Assembly (NCBI GenBank): GCA_039583875.1
Contig: CM077151.1
Span: forward strand, 27,852,390-27,916,389
Direction of reading: 5' to 3'
DNA: 64,000 bases
From: Platanthera guangdongensis
Lineage: Eukaryota > Streptophyta > Magnoliopsida > Asparagales > Orchidaceae
Shown here: in pieces, positions 1 to 10,348 of the stretch
Position numbering within the stretch: position 1 is the stretch's first letter
Layout: every line of letters begins with the position of its first letter
The notes under the pieces: generated by a model
Databases searched by the model: none
What the model was told of the DNA's origin: nothing
The model's input: only the letters and a program-made list of their open reading frames with translations
Made by a program: the position numbers and the translations under genes

Positions 1-375
1 CCGAAGCCACCCGCACCTTCTGATCCTCCGGCGTGCCGTCGACGTCAAAAATTGCTCACACCGGTAAATCCAGTCCATCACGCCTCTCCCATGAAGGGGG
101 AAAGTCCAGCGCGAAAACGGACGAAAATATGATTCGTATGCTGGTGTCCGCCTACCGCATCTGAAGCCGAGCCGGAGATGTTGGCCTCCGCGCGCCGCCC
201 CACCGTGTTCTCGAAAAACTGGCGAAGTTGGTCGGTTAACCCTTGAATGGACTGCGCCATCTCCCCTTGTTGCCGCGCCATGGACTCCTGCGTTTGCTTG
301 ACCGCTTCCAACGCGTTCACCAGGTCCTTCGATGGAGGATTCCGAGGAGGCCAGTGACTGGCTCTGATACAGTGA
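1..375 (-). pseudogene. Ty3/gypsy gag N-terminal fragment
   Basis: Read on the minus strand, this is the start of a gypsy capsid (gag) protein. A glutamine-rich helical stretch (ESMARQQGEMAQSIQGLTD) is followed, in another frame near the window edge, by WIYRCEQFF and GTPEDQKVRVAS, the usual plant gypsy gag signature. The frame is lost at about 50-80, where a stop and a short T-run interrupt it, so the copy is dead. The gene continues beyond base 1. A primer-site-like TATCAGAGCC lies just upstream at about 361-372. The open frame extends back into the LTR, so the true start codon cannot be fixed. The family call rests on recognised gag motifs; the clade is not resolved. Confidence 0.75.
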
Positions 376-640
376 TGCGGTCGTTCCTGAAGGGTAGGGA
401 AATAGCAGCCAAAACACAAGGGAGCATGGCTCTTCTCACAAAAAAACACAGTACCACAGCTTAAACAAGGTAAAGCAGAGATACAGATCACCTAAGAGCA
501 AGCTCTGAACAGTGAATAGGACTGGTAGAGACAGGGCAGCAGCCGGAACTCTCCCTCAAGCACACAAGCAGAAAATAGCATACGCAGAAACCTACCACTT
601 AGCTATTTATATCACATAACCAAGGGATTACATTCTAACA
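376..640 (-). repeat. Putative 5' LTR of the minus-strand gypsy element
   Basis: On the minus strand the segment starts TGTTAGAATG at 640 and ends close to the primer-site-like TATCAGAGCC. A TATA box (GATATAAATAGC) lies near 605, as expected of an LTR promoter. The length is about 265 bp. The second LTR lies outside the window, so the boundaries are inferred from terminal TG and the primer site only. Confidence 0.5.
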
Positions 641-652
641 CACTTAATAATA

Positions 653-1471
653 TGTTGAGATTATATTAGCCAGCAGGACACGTGTGTGTGGGACCGCATG
701 TTTGGGCTTTCCCCATCGCGTTCCAGGTCTGGGTGTTGACCCCGGTGGGCCCCCTTGTGTGGTGGAATATCCCCGCGGTCCTGTGGTTGGGGTTAGTCCC
801 ACATCGCCTGCAGCGGGCGATCCTTTGTGTTCATGTAACCCCCGTCCCCCCTTACCATCACCCGGGGTTTTGGAAGATGTGTGGTGACGGGTGGTTTCAA
901 ACATGGTATCAGAGGGAGGTTGTCCTGCTGCGGGGGTTGTGTTGAGATTATATTTGCCAGCAGGACACGTGTGTGTGGGACCGTATGTTTGGGCTTTCCC
1001 CATCGCGTTCCAGGTCTGGGTGTGACCCCGGTGGCCCCCTTGTGTGGCGGAATATCCCCGCGGTCCTGTGGTTGGGGTTAGTCCCACATCGCCTGCAGCG
1101 GGCGATCCTTTGTGTTCATGTACCCCCGTCCCCCTTACCATCACCTCGGGGTTTGGGAAGATGTTGTGGTGACGGGTGGTTTCAACATGGTATCAGAGGG
1201 AGTTGTCCTGCTGCGGGGGGTGTTGAGATTATATTTGCCAGCAGGACACGTGTGTGTGGGACCGTATGTTTTGGGCTTTCCCCATCGCGTTCCAGGTCTG
1301 GGTGTTGACCCCGGTGGGCCCCCTTGTGTGGCGGAATATCCCCGCGGTCCTGTGGTTGGGGTTAGTCCCACATCGCCTGCAGCGGGCGATCCTTTGTGTT
1401 CATGTACCCCCGTCCCCCCTTACCATCACCTCGGGGTTTTGGGAAGTGTGTGGTGACGGGTGGTTTCAACA
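653..1471 (+). mobile_element. TRIM-A concatemer: LTR-int-LTR-int-LTR miniature retrotransposon
   Basis: Three near-identical LTRs (653-903, 940-1187, 1221-1471; 248-251 bp) begin TGTTGAGATTATA and end TTTCAACA or TTTCAAACA. They are joined by two tiny interiors (904-939 and 1188-1220). Each interior starts TGGTATCAGAGG, complementary to the 3' end of plant initiator tRNA-Met, and ends in a G-rich tract (TGCTGCGGGGG) directly before the next LTR, where a polypurine tract should be. TAATA (648-652) and TAATA (1472-1476) flank the whole block, so the trimer inserted as one unit. No protein is encoded; long open frames here are artefacts of GC-rich LTR sequence. It would depend on another element's proteins. 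The LTRs carry the motif TTAGTCCCACATCGCC. Confidence 0.88.
904..939 (+). other. Minimal TRIM-A interior: primer binding site plus polypurine-like tract
   Basis: This 36-bp interior begins TGGTATCAGAGG (tRNA-iMet primer site) and ends in GCTGCGGGGGTTG abutting the next LTR. The 33-bp interior at 1188-1220 and the 34-bp interior at 14122-14155 have the same plan. Minus-strand priming and plus-strand priming signals are therefore almost all that lies between LTRs. Confidence 0.8.
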
Positions 1472-1476
1472 TAATA

Positions 1477-1713
1477 AAACATACTTAACAGACTGATACA
1501 ATCAACACTACTAAACCGGACCCGGTCCACCCAGCACGCATAGGGAACTGCAGGATGCCGCGTACGAGAGAAGGCCGCTCGGAATCCACCGAGGGAAGAC
1601 CAGCGGGTTGCTCTAGGCAACTTCTGATCCCTCAAACCTGTCACACACACAAGTATATATAGGGGGAGAGGAAAAATAAGACTAAGGAACCCTGATCGTA
1701 TACCGTTACCGTC
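1477..1713 (-). other. Unassigned LTR-like sequence with a minus-strand TATA box
   Basis: No gene is visible. On the minus strand a TATA-like CCCTATATATACTTG sits near 1650-1665, followed by a transcribed-looking leader with TTGATTGTATCAG near 1495. This suggests the end of an LTR and its promoter. No second copy is in the window, so it remains a guess. Confidence 0.3.
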
Positions 1714-1798
1714 GTGTTTACACGACGATACCCATGCGTTTACACGACGATACCCCACGTTTAAACGACGATACCCCCCATGTTTACACGACGATATC
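1714..1798. repeat. Short minisatellite, about 22-bp unit, four copies
   Basis: The unit GTTTACACGACGATACC with a variable C-rich spacer recurs four times with drift. The first copy is preceded by CGTCGTGT, making a local palindrome with ACACGACG. Confidence 0.75.
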
Positions 1799-1831
1799 GA
1801 CGTGTAGGTGGCTGTCTGCCGGGTGTGGCTA

Positions 1832-2516
1832 TGTTGACTCCAAATTGCTCTATATCGCTGTGATGTGCCGGCTGACGGAGGATGTTTATTAAAGACACAA
1901 TTTTAGCCATCTGATTGTTTGGAGCTTGATCCAAGGGCTAAGATATCCTCGCCATTTGCCCTAAATAGATCTCAACCTATTCCTGAGATTCTGAAAGGGG
2001 GGAAGTTTTGAGCCGTTAAAGAGAGAAGAACAAAAGTGCTCTCGGTTCAGAAGAAGACTGTTCTGTCATTACTGTGGCCAGAGAAGTTCTTAGAAGGAAG
2101 AACAGAAGTTTCTCAGCTCACTGATCTTCGTCTTGGCTGCAAGATTTTTGCTCTATCTTGTCTCTGTTTATCATTGGTGCTTGTGGAGATTTTTGAGTTT
2201 CTCTTGTTCCTTCTTGAAGAGAAGTACTTTTTTGTGGGATTTAAGAGATGATCAATCTGTGAATTCAAGGGAGATCTGGGTTGGGCAAACCTATAATACT
2301 TGTAATCCTTATTATTGACAGTGAATTGTTCTGTGTGCCCCGCCCCATGATTTTTCTCTCATTGATTTAGAGAGGGTTTTCAATGTAAAATCGTGTTCTC
2401 TGATTGATGTGTTTTTGTTGTCTTTGCTCGTTTTATCATCTTGTGATCCAGATCGTGCAAGCGCAGTGAAATATTCTTGTTTCCCATCAAAACAAAATCT
2501 GAACTTTAAATCATAA
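1832..2516 (+). repeat. Possible solo or truncated copia-type LTR
   Basis: The stretch begins TGTTGACTCC and, toward its 3' part (about 2365-2400), has an AGAGGGTTTTCAATGTAAA block like the U5 region of many plant copia LTRs. There is no coding potential beyond short chance frames. No partner LTR or target duplication was found, so both the boundaries and the class are tentative. Confidence 0.35.
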
Positions 2517-2519
2517 AAT

Positions 2520-2672
2520 AGGGAGGTGGCTGCTCCAAACGGAGCTTTTTGGGGCGTTTCTCAAGGCGGGCGGGTGGAAACGGAGCAAAACGCCGCGGAG
2601 GTCATTTGTTTACCCTTCTTCCGGCGGCATTTGCCCAAAACGGAGTTGCGAAACGCCCAAACAAATAGAGCC
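2520..2672 (+). mobile_element. Tourist-like MITE, left-truncated copy
   Basis: It matches the right two-thirds of the family seen intact at 49310-49529 (GGAGGTGGCTGCTCC through CAAATAGAGCC) but lacks the left inverted repeat. No TAA duplication remains. The short open frame across it is incidental and recurs in other copies. Confidence 0.8.
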
Positions 2673-2953
2673 AAAATTTGGATAAAAGTAGTGTTGATGT
2701 CAATAACTTATCATATAATATTCTTATTTGGAAAATATTCACAAGTCCAAGCTGACTTATGTATTCAAAAAAGTAAGAAAAAAAACGGCTGCTATAATAA
2801 TCATATATCATATAAAGTAATAATAACTAATATTTAATAACTATATATATATAATATAAATAAGAACTAATATATAATAAATATATATAAATATAACTAT
2901 AATAATATATATTATAAATTATTTCTATGAGTAACTCTGGCATTCATTGCACT
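2673..2953. other. AT-rich spacer
   Basis: Simple AT-rich sequence with many TATATAAT-type runs (about 2820-2920). No gene or element boundary is visible. Confidence 0.5.
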
Positions 2954-2961
2954 GTTGCAGG

Positions 2962-3410
2962 TAGTCGTGTTCAAAAAGTCTGACCGAGTCGGGCCGCTCG
3001 GGCCTGAGCTTTTTGCCAACGGGCTCGGCCAGAGCACAGTTTCAGTTGGGCCGGGCTCGGGCTTCCTCTCAAAGAGGGGGCCCGATAAGGCCCTTCAGGC
3101 CGGCCTATGCTTGGCCGGCCTGAATTCCAATAGCGGGATTTTAATCCCGCCTAGTTAGGCGGGATTAAAATCCCGCCTAATCTTAGGCGGGATATTAATC
3201 CTGCCTAATCATAGGCGAGATTTCTCCCTTAGCCTGGTGTCGGGCCCAGGCTAGGCCGGTGCCCAAGCTTTGCCCGGCACGGCCCGGGCGGGGCAACCAG
3301 CTAATATGGGGCCCCCGCACGGCCCCCAAACCCGGTCTTGGGCCGGGCTTTTTCCGGGCCGGGCCTAGTCGGGCTTTTTCCGGGCCGGGCCGGGCTCTTG
3401 TGCACAACTA
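2962..3410. mobile_element. Non-autonomous hAT-type element (449 bp)
   Basis: Terminal inverted repeats TAGTCGTGTTCAAAAAGTC (left) and, reverse-complemented, TAGTTGTGCACAAGAGCC (right) enclose GC-rich DNA full of GGGCCGGGC. Eight-base duplications flank it, GTTGCAGG (2954-2961) and GTTGCAAG (3411-3418), 7 of 8 matching, which is typical of hAT transposition. At 3130-3225 is a set of GGCGGGATTTTAATCCCGCC-like palindromes in tandem. No transposase is encoded. The left end resembles the start of the hAT copy at 58638, which may be its autonomous relative. Confidence 0.8.
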
Positions 3411-3470
3411 GTTGCAAGTAGGAGATGTGCAATAACATCACTCATTGGTGTTTGTTTCTCAAGACTCACT

Positions 3471-3560
3471 GTGGGGGGGGGGGGGGGGGGGAGAAGAAAA
3501 AGAGGGGAGGGGGAGGAAAGGGGGGAGAGGGAAAAAGAGAGAAGAGAGAGGGAGAGAAAA
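3471..3560. repeat. G- and GA-rich low-complexity tract
   Basis: A poly-G run (about 3473-3491) grades into GGGAGGGGGAGG and GAGAGAGGGAGAG repeats. Open frames across it are spurious. Confidence 0.85.
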
Positions 3561-3619
3561 GGAGTGTGAGGAAAACCCTAGGGCGCCTCGGTCAGGTGGA
3601 AGACAGAAGGAGAGTGTGA

Positions 3620-5200
3620 TTATTTAAGAGTGGTTGATATTTCTCAGTAAAAATAAACTAATTCCTTATAAATCCATAGATATCAACGCAACATTCTTAT
3701 CGATTGCAATTAGAAACACAAGGGTCTAGTGGTGACGGGCACTGGTTGAAAATTGGGGCAAGAAACCAATTATGTTATTTGGTGAAATTATATTTTTGGT
3801 GTTGTCACAAATATAAACTGTATTTTGGTGTTGTCACTCGACGCCTGAGGTTTGGTGTTGAGTGGCGTCGAGATCTAATTAGAGTAAATTAATTCTGGAT
3901 TGTTTGGTTTTACAATATCAATTTCCAAGCATTTTCCTCTTTGTCTACTCTATATTATCTTAAGTTTCAGTTAGCAATTTTCATAATTATTAATGAACTG
4001 GAGCTGATTTTGAATTTCCATAATTGAATAGTTTTGGGTATGTTGATATCTTAAGCGTATACATGTCTGTAAGAAAATCTATTATTACCCTCGTCAAAAT
4101 TATATTTGTGTCCTTGGATGTAGTTTTCACATGACATTGTTCGTCAAATTGAAATTTTATTGCATTTCATTGACGTCATACTCTGATATCCTTTTCTGCA
4201 TTGACATTGATATTTAGAGTAATATTTGAATTGTAATTAATCATATTGGTGCAAAATACTTTATAGAGGTTGAAATTACCTTTTTTTTCTTAATATTTTT
4301 TTCTGCATGTAATGAACTTGTTGTCTGAAATATATTCTCAACCAAAAATTGTTCTGAGGAATGCTTGACGCTTGGACACAAGAAGAGGGAAAGGAAGAAG
4401 CCCTAGCATTGAAAAACTTCAAACCTTAATCACTGCAAATCATTTGAAAATGAAGATTCAAGGTAGAAGAACTCAGAAATTATAAGAAATAGAGAACTTA
4501 GAAATCAAAACCTGTTATGGCCAGGTAGCGCATTTGAGCCCTAGGTAGACCGGTGAAAATTAATTATGAATACATAAAATAATTTTATCCCAAATGAAAT
4601 CTATGATGCAAATGAATTATGGTGGTTAATATATGGTAGAAACGTATGAATCAAAAAGAAGGAAACAAAAACTTAAGCAAGGGCAGAAAAAATTGCCAGA
4701 TACTAATAAAAAGTTCATTTTTTAAATAAATTGCCCCTTATAATGAGGTAAACAGTTTTCCTGGTAATCAACTCATGGAGATGTAAATCACACAAGCACT
4801 AGAAAATTTCATTAGCAGATCTTTCATAACAATTTCATTTTGTTATCACAGAATGAGAAAATAAAACATTGAGCAAAATCAGCCATGTTGTGGTAAATAT
4901 GACATTTGTAAACGACATGTGATCACATTTTCGTAAATCAGGCATGTGTGTTGGCGCGTGTGTGGAGCCGCTCCCACGGCCATAACGTTTGCAGGCGATG
5001 CATGGTTGTGGCCCGTTGGCGCTCCCGCATGTTGGTCCATCACCCTCCTAAAACTTTAACCAATGGTGCTGAAGGAATGAACTCAAGCTTAGTCAAGCTT
5101 CAAAAAAAAAATCATATTTCATATTGTTTCGCTATTATTATGTTAGCTCTGCCGTAAATCTTCTATCTCTAATTGGCATGAACTTTCACAGAATTATCAT
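3620..5200. other. AT-rich intergenic DNA, nothing recognised
   Basis: No coding frame of substance on either strand. A short direct repeat with TTTGGTGTTGTCAC occurs at about 3795-3840. The rest is AT-rich with isolated T-runs. Confidence 0.45.
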
Positions 5201-5216
5201 CATGATCGCATAAATA

Positions 5217-5520
5217 TCAACACGTCATAAATATCATCATGATCACAAACAACACTACATTTCTCTCCTCTTCAGTTCCTTCATTACTCTCCACTTCTTT
5301 ATCAAAAGTAACCGAAGGGGGCTCGAACTTGCTGAAAACCCTGAAAGCAGAGGCAAGAGAGAAACAAATGAAGTAAAGAAGAGCCAAGAAATGGAGAATC
5401 AGTGAGATTTTTGCTCTGGTGCAGAACAGAACTCCCAAAATTGCTACAAACCCACTCCATGGGACCTCTTTGTCTCCCTCATGGGCCAATACAGAAGCTC
5501 TGTTGTTTGCCGAACTGAGT
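5217..5520 (-). other. Exon-like open frame, product not recognised
   Basis: A minus-strand frame of about 90 codons contains a hydrophobic stretch (ISLILHFLALLYFICFSLA) followed by an acidic tail (EVESNEGTEEE). A CTTTCAG immediately before GGTTTTCAGC inside it could be a splice acceptor, so only part may be exon. It lies on the same strand as the WAT1-like and IRE-like fragments at 6.7-7.3 kb. No family was identified and chance is possible. Confidence 0.25.
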
Positions 5521-6700
5521 CACCATTAGATAAACTACAAGCTGTCAACATATAATTACCTTAGCAGGCATGACAAAACATCATCAAAAAATATCACATT
5601 TTTCATTTTATTATAGCATTTCGGGGTCCCTTATGGACTAATTTGTAGTTATTAAATATATTTTTAATAAGCAGTGATGTTTAGTTTTATAACGCATATC
5701 GTCTCACCATGATTTAGCTGCTAATTTTGTTTTATAGTCTAAATCAGTTTGTAATGATCCCAAGCTTCCATGAACACGGCGCATCATATTTGGCCCTGCC
5801 AAATGAAAAAATTCATTCTTTGGTATAAAAATTCAAAATTCTCTCTAACATTTGAGCAGATTTTAGCACTGCAATATGTTGCACAACATTTCCTAAGTTG
5901 ATTTGAGCTAATCAATACATTTTCGCTGAAGTGCGGATTGCAAACATAGTAAGAACATCTTTTGCAAACAAGAATCAACAAAGCATAACCAATAAACTGT
6001 AAGGAATTCTTATAGAGATATAGATATATGAATTATTCAGATTATTAGCAAATACTAATGAATTTCATGGAGATTTGTCATGAGTTTCCTGGTCATTCCA
6101 TACTGCAATTGTTCAAACAGGGAAAAAGTGCTGCTCTGGAGCAGTGAGTGATTAGGTCATTCCCATTGTGACTAAAAGACAAATCGAGAAAACAAATGAA
6201 ACTCATATAATCCAATTGACTTTCAAAAATCCTTACCCAAATGATGAAGATATAGTTTCATGGCAAGGTATTTAGACTAAAAAAGTGCTACTCTGCCGCA
6301 ACAATAGGTACAAGCTAGGTTTGATTTAATGCATGTGTGCATCCATTAAAAAAAAGCTGTTCCAATATTAGATCAAGAATATTAAATCAAAGAGCTCAAA
6401 TTTATTTGATAACACGAGAAAGATAAACATTTGAACTGGCCGCAGTTCCCCGGGTTTGAAGAGCAAAAGCTTCATGTGTCATTGCTCCATGTTCCTCTCC
6501 ATGCAAACAACGAATATTACATCTTGAACCGAACCCATCAGGCACACATGAGTTGTGTGCTTGAGTAATGACATGGATATATCTTGCACATTTTAGAACG
6601 ATAAAAATAAAAAAAAAAAACCAAGTACATACATACATATGAGAACATCATAGCTAGCCATCGTGACAAAGAAAGCACTACTAAATAAGATCCACACCTG
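5521..6700. other. AT-rich spacer with one weak minus-strand exon-like frame
   Basis: Mostly AT-rich DNA. A minus-strand stretch at about 6405-6560 reads GSRCNIRCLHGEEHGAMTHE and looks less random than its surroundings, but no family is recognised. It ends in a long A-run near 6605-6620. Confidence 0.3.
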
Positions 6701-6715
6701 AATTATCAACTAGAT

Positions 6716-6964
6716 TGAAGGAGAGAAACAACTGGCTACAGCCAGAATTGAGCCCATGATGCGATCACCAGAATCATGGTGCAATGTTGTTTGATCATGC
6801 CCACCATTACTGTGCGGTTTGAGAAGGTTGGCACCTGTTGAGAAGTTAAGCTCCATACCTTTGAGGAAAGTGAGGATCATTGCTCCAGCAACTCTCACAA
6901 GAGTTCCTACTATCTTTTCTTTCCTGGATAAAGTTTTGATTCCTAATTCTCTAATCTTGAACAT
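6716..6964 (-). pseudogene. WAT1-related (nodulin MtN21/EamA-type transporter) exon fragment
   Basis: The minus-strand peptide contains EKIVGTLV, VAGAMILTFLKGMEL and GSILAVASCFS. This is the middle of plant WAT1-related membrane transporters, where one transmembrane helix, a loop and the start of the next helix occur. Normal relatives are about 350-400 residues; only about 80 are here. The frame stops (TAG) just after CFSPSI, where the family continues into another helix, and no further WAT1 exons are seen nearby. It directly abuts an IRE-like exon on the same strand, which is not a normal gene arrangement and points to captured or shuffled fragments. Confidence 0.65.
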
Positions 6965-7084
6965 AGACCCATCAAAAAAGAGAGATTCTGATTAATTATT
7001 CTAACATTTTTGACATGTTGGTTTGTGGAAAAACGTTTATATAATATAAACCTGAATATGACAACCATGATGAAAGTTCCCATG

Positions 7085-7320
7085 GGAATCTCCTGCCAGC
7101 GATCTTCAAGGTTCTGGACTATACCCTCACATTTGACCCAGAACTCGTCTGCCGACATCTCCGCCCATTTCTGGGAGATAACGAGGAGATCCTCCCAGGG
7201 CTCCTTCCACTCTGGACGCTCAACTGAGGCTTCCACCCAAAGCGCCTGGAAAAACACCCAACTCTGCGTCCACCTCCTTCTTGAGAAGTTTAAACTTCGA
7301 CTTGATGACCGTCATTGTAT
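7085..7320 (-). pseudogene. IRE/IREH1-like protein kinase N-terminal exon fragment
   Basis: On the minus strand the peptide has WAEMSADEFWVKCEGIVQNL then EDRWQEIPMGT, close to the conserved region upstream of the kinase domain in plant INCOMPLETE ROOT HAIR ELONGATION-type AGC kinases (typically CEGIVQDL..RQELPMGTLKQL). A preceding piece, KSKFKLLKKEVDAELG, lies in a different frame, so one frameshift separates them at about 7255. A CAG acceptor precedes the exon near 7323. After PMGT the sequence departs from the family (FIMVVIFRF), which suggests intron read-through. No kinase domain is present. The family call is from memory of the motif and is moderate. Confidence 0.5.
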
Positions 7321-7757
7321 CCTGCCGTGAAGAAGAAGAGGAAGGATTAAGCAAAGAATGTTTACCAATTTGGAAAAAAATTGAGGGGCTCCATCACCTG
7401 CATTATACTTCGGGGCTTGTAAGACCATGGAGCTTGTGAATCGGAAGAGGTCTGGTGCCCTTAAAATCCAGTTCGTGGGACGAGCTTTTGACGTCGGTGG
7501 TAGATTGCTTTCGACGACCACTAGTCGCGCGGATAATGGCGCGGAATCACAGGGATTGTATCTCCTTCGCTGCATCAAAGCAAGCAGAAGCGAGAGGTCG
7601 GCTGGCGAGGAGAAGATGTAGCACACCTGGAGCGGATGTGAGGAGGTGATATGCGGGGAGGAGAAGATGTTGCATACCTGGAGCTTGTTTGGAAGTATGA
7701 TTCTCAAATGTAACACGTGAGCAGCTCCCAATAATTAAGGCTTTATAGGTAACTGTA

Positions 7758-8067
7758 TTCCCTCCATCTCACATGGATTCTTATTTATTAGAAATAAAAC
7801 CCCTCCTCTAATCTCATTGACATCTTCTTTGCATCGTAGATATAATATAGGAAATAAGAGAGAGCAAAATAAGCACAAACTACTAGAGTTCAAATTATGT
7901 AGTTAAAATGAGGAGAAATCATTAGATACTTGTATTAGTGAATATTTATGAGTTGAGTAAAAAAAGGTTTATAAACAATAAAGATACCACTTGTACTGTA
8001 AGGATCCAAAAACAAACTCCAAACAAATTGCCGAAAAATATCAAGTTGAAAGTGGAACAAACTAGAG
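7758..8067. mobile_element. Stowaway-like MITE, degraded
   Basis: The left end TTCCCTCCATCTCACATGG and the right end, reverse-complemented, CTCTAGTTTGTTCCACTTTC resemble the Stowaway terminus (CTCCCTCCGTCCCAC). TA dinucleotides flank it at 7756-7757 and 8068-8069. The interior is AT-rich, non-coding and about 310 bp. The right end is diverged, so the call is moderate. Confidence 0.5.
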
Positions 8068-8069
8068 TA

Positions 8070-8756
8070 CATAGATGGATGTGCAGTAAAAATATGGTGA
8101 ATGAAATGTCTACTTTAAAATCTAGGACTAGCATAAGTTTGTGATAAATTTACTTTAATTTATGCATGTACAGAAACAAATAGATAGTGTAACAAAAATT
8201 ACGCTTAAAGCTTTAACACGTAACAATTCTAAGACTCCATTTGGGAAAGTGGTGTTGTGGCTCCTGTGGAAAATGAAGCTTCTATGAGAAATGAAGCTCC
8301 CATTCTTCGACGGAAAATAGAGTTCAAAATGAAGTTTTTTACATTTCCCACTGCACTACAGCTCCGAAATCGGAGCTTTACAAAGCACACCAATTTCTTC
8401 AGTGAGATTTTTATAAAGCATAAACAAACATGACCAAAATCATTAATAAGTGTAATGTCAGTGACTTCATTAGGAATTTCACTTTCTAAAGTAGAAAGTC
8501 TCTTTGTATTCTATAATTTAAAACACCATTCATTAATCTGAATGTAGGTTTTATCAATTCCCATTCAAATTACTAGCTCTGAACCTCATTCATACCAAAT
8601 TGAACGAAACAGTATAACTGATTTATAAATCATGGGGCCGGGAAATCAGAGTCACAACAGTAGTAAAGAAAGAGAAACAAAATTCAGATCAGTGAAATGA
8701 ACAGCAATTGAAAACTGCTAAGCGAAAAACCAGAGCCATCATTAGGAGCATACCTC
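8070..8756. other. Non-coding stretch with a possible small inverted-repeat element
   Basis: At about 8231-8410 GCTCC, GAAGCT and AGCTTC words recur in both orientations, like the interior of small hAT-type MITEs. No boundaries could be fixed. The rest is AT-rich. Confidence 0.3.
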
Positions 8757-8858
8757 TACGAAGCTACAGAGTGGAGCTGTCTCCTGCCCCGACCTTTCTC
8801 TGACGATGTCTACATCGGCGGGGATGCCGAGAATGACATCACCAACCTCAGAGATGAA
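8757..8858 (-). other. Exon-like segment with splice-site matches, product unknown
   Basis: A minus-strand open segment reads EVGDVILGIPADVDIVRERS. It is bounded by ATTATTAG upstream (acceptor-like) and GAG|GTATGC downstream (donor-like). Base composition is clearly richer in G+C than the flanks. The protein is not recognised. It may belong with the exon-like segment at 9286-9352. Confidence 0.4.
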
Positions 8859-9285
8859 CTAATAATTATATTAACAAAAAGGTCAATAAATATACATTAT
8901 TCTTCACATATGAAATGTTGTGACAATCACAAGCCATTAAAGATTAATTATTCAAAACAGAACATAGAGTTGATTTGCCCAAGCATTCATACATATACAT
9001 CACCTGTTCTACTAATCTCTAGTCCACTCCCACATAAAAGTGAAGTTACCTGCAAGGGATTGTATTGATGAAAGTGGAGTTCCTGCTGGCTTTCAAAAGT
9101 TGAAATAGGTCGAGGAAAATGAAGAGGAAGACCAGTTGGATCTAGCGAGAGTAAGAGGCAAGACGTAGATCAATGCTAGTGAGGTGGAGTTCGGCTTTTG
9201 CGAGCCGTGAAGGAGATGACCTAGCAGAGACATTAATTAAGAAATAGAGGTGGATATTGAGAGTAGATGGTCAGGGAGGTTACCA

Positions 9286-9352
9286 ATTGGAGATCACCGA
9301 TGGAGTTCCTGCTGGCTTTGGAGAGAGCCTGTCGATCCTTGCGAGCTGACAT
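9286..9352 (-). other. Possible first exon of a broken minus-strand gene
   Basis: A minus-strand ATG at 9352 opens MSARKDRQALSKASRNSIGD and ends at a GTAACC donor-like site. A CT-rich, leader-like region (9353-9560) lies upstream. The segment 9300-9410 is imperfectly repeated at 9070-9150 (both contain GGAGTTCCTGCTGGCTTT), so the region has been duplicated internally. No family was recognised. Confidence 0.35.
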
Positions 9353-9844
9353 AGAGTCGAAAGAGGTAGAGGAAAAAGAAGAGGAGGACCTGTTGGGCTG
9401 AGTCAGGAGATCAGAGATGTTGGTGGCGGGTGGAATGGCAGAGAAAATGCGGCGGCTGGAATGGCAGGGAAGATGCGCAGAGAAGACCGTGGATTAAATC
9501 TATAGCAACCCTAGGTGGCGAGCATAGGAGGGAATGCCGAAACCTCCTGACGACGCGGAAACCTCCTCAACGATGACCGCATCGGGCCGTGAACGGCGGT
9601 CAAATGGCAGGGATGATTTCACCCCGCTTATTGAGATCCATACGCAATGCTGGAGATGAATGGGAGGGAAGAAACGAAACTCGAGCGGGGAAGCTTGGGT
9701 TCCGGCAGATCGCAAGAAAGAACAGCTGCAATTTTTTTTGTTGCGATGAGGCGGGAGGGTATTTCCGGAATAGCGAATCTTCAGTCCGATTCAGTCGGAC
9801 TAAAGTGAGGCCCGACCGGGGAGGGGGGTCTTACACGTGAGCAT

Positions 9845-10345
9845 CAAAGAACAGTTGGAACTTGCATCAACAATAATCGTAGAATATATTTTTCTAGCAG
9901 CTTATACTGGACGGTTCCAAGACAAACCGATAGGACAGTGTAAGAACAAAGATCAAAAAATGATGATCACAACTTAAAAAAAAATCCAATAAAATTTTAC
10001 ATTGTCATAACTAAAAAAACAACAAAATTTTTGAATATTAAAAATAAAAACAACATACATGGCTAACACTCAAACTACAAGTGGACACGACTCGAACAAA
10101 GATCTCGCACAAATGTAAAAGTCAAACAAGGAGAAAAAATCAATAATACAAAAAACTACCATACAGAGTTTTTATAACTCTGTTGATGAACATGAAGGCC
10201 AACCATCTACTACCAATGTGCTGCTTCATGACCTCAAAGTGTAGCTAATCTTTATATAGCCAAGCTGCTTTAATAACAGGAACATTGGGGATGGTTTGGA
10301 TAGCCAGCGCCAAATACTTTCTTGTTGTCTTCAATTCCCTTGCAT
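9845..10345. other. AT-rich spacer
   Basis: No gene or repeat recognised. It includes the 3' flank of the F-box-like gene on the minus strand. Confidence 0.5.
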
Positions 10346-10348
10346 TCA

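Noticed and set aside
653..1471. Cassandra-type TRIM carrying a 5S rRNA promoter
   Set aside because: No 5S rRNA-like sequence could be seen in the LTRs of TRIM-A or TRIM-B.
682..1496. Overlapping open frames of 60-166 codons on both strands
   Set aside because: They lie wholly inside the repeated GC-rich TRIM-A LTRs, recur once per LTR and match no protein family.
1714..1798. CRISPR array
   Set aside because: Only four diverged 22-bp repeats with no constant spacer length, in plant DNA.
4948..5157. 69-codon plus-strand frame
   Set aside because: No family, no splice or promoter context, AT-rich flank; likely chance.
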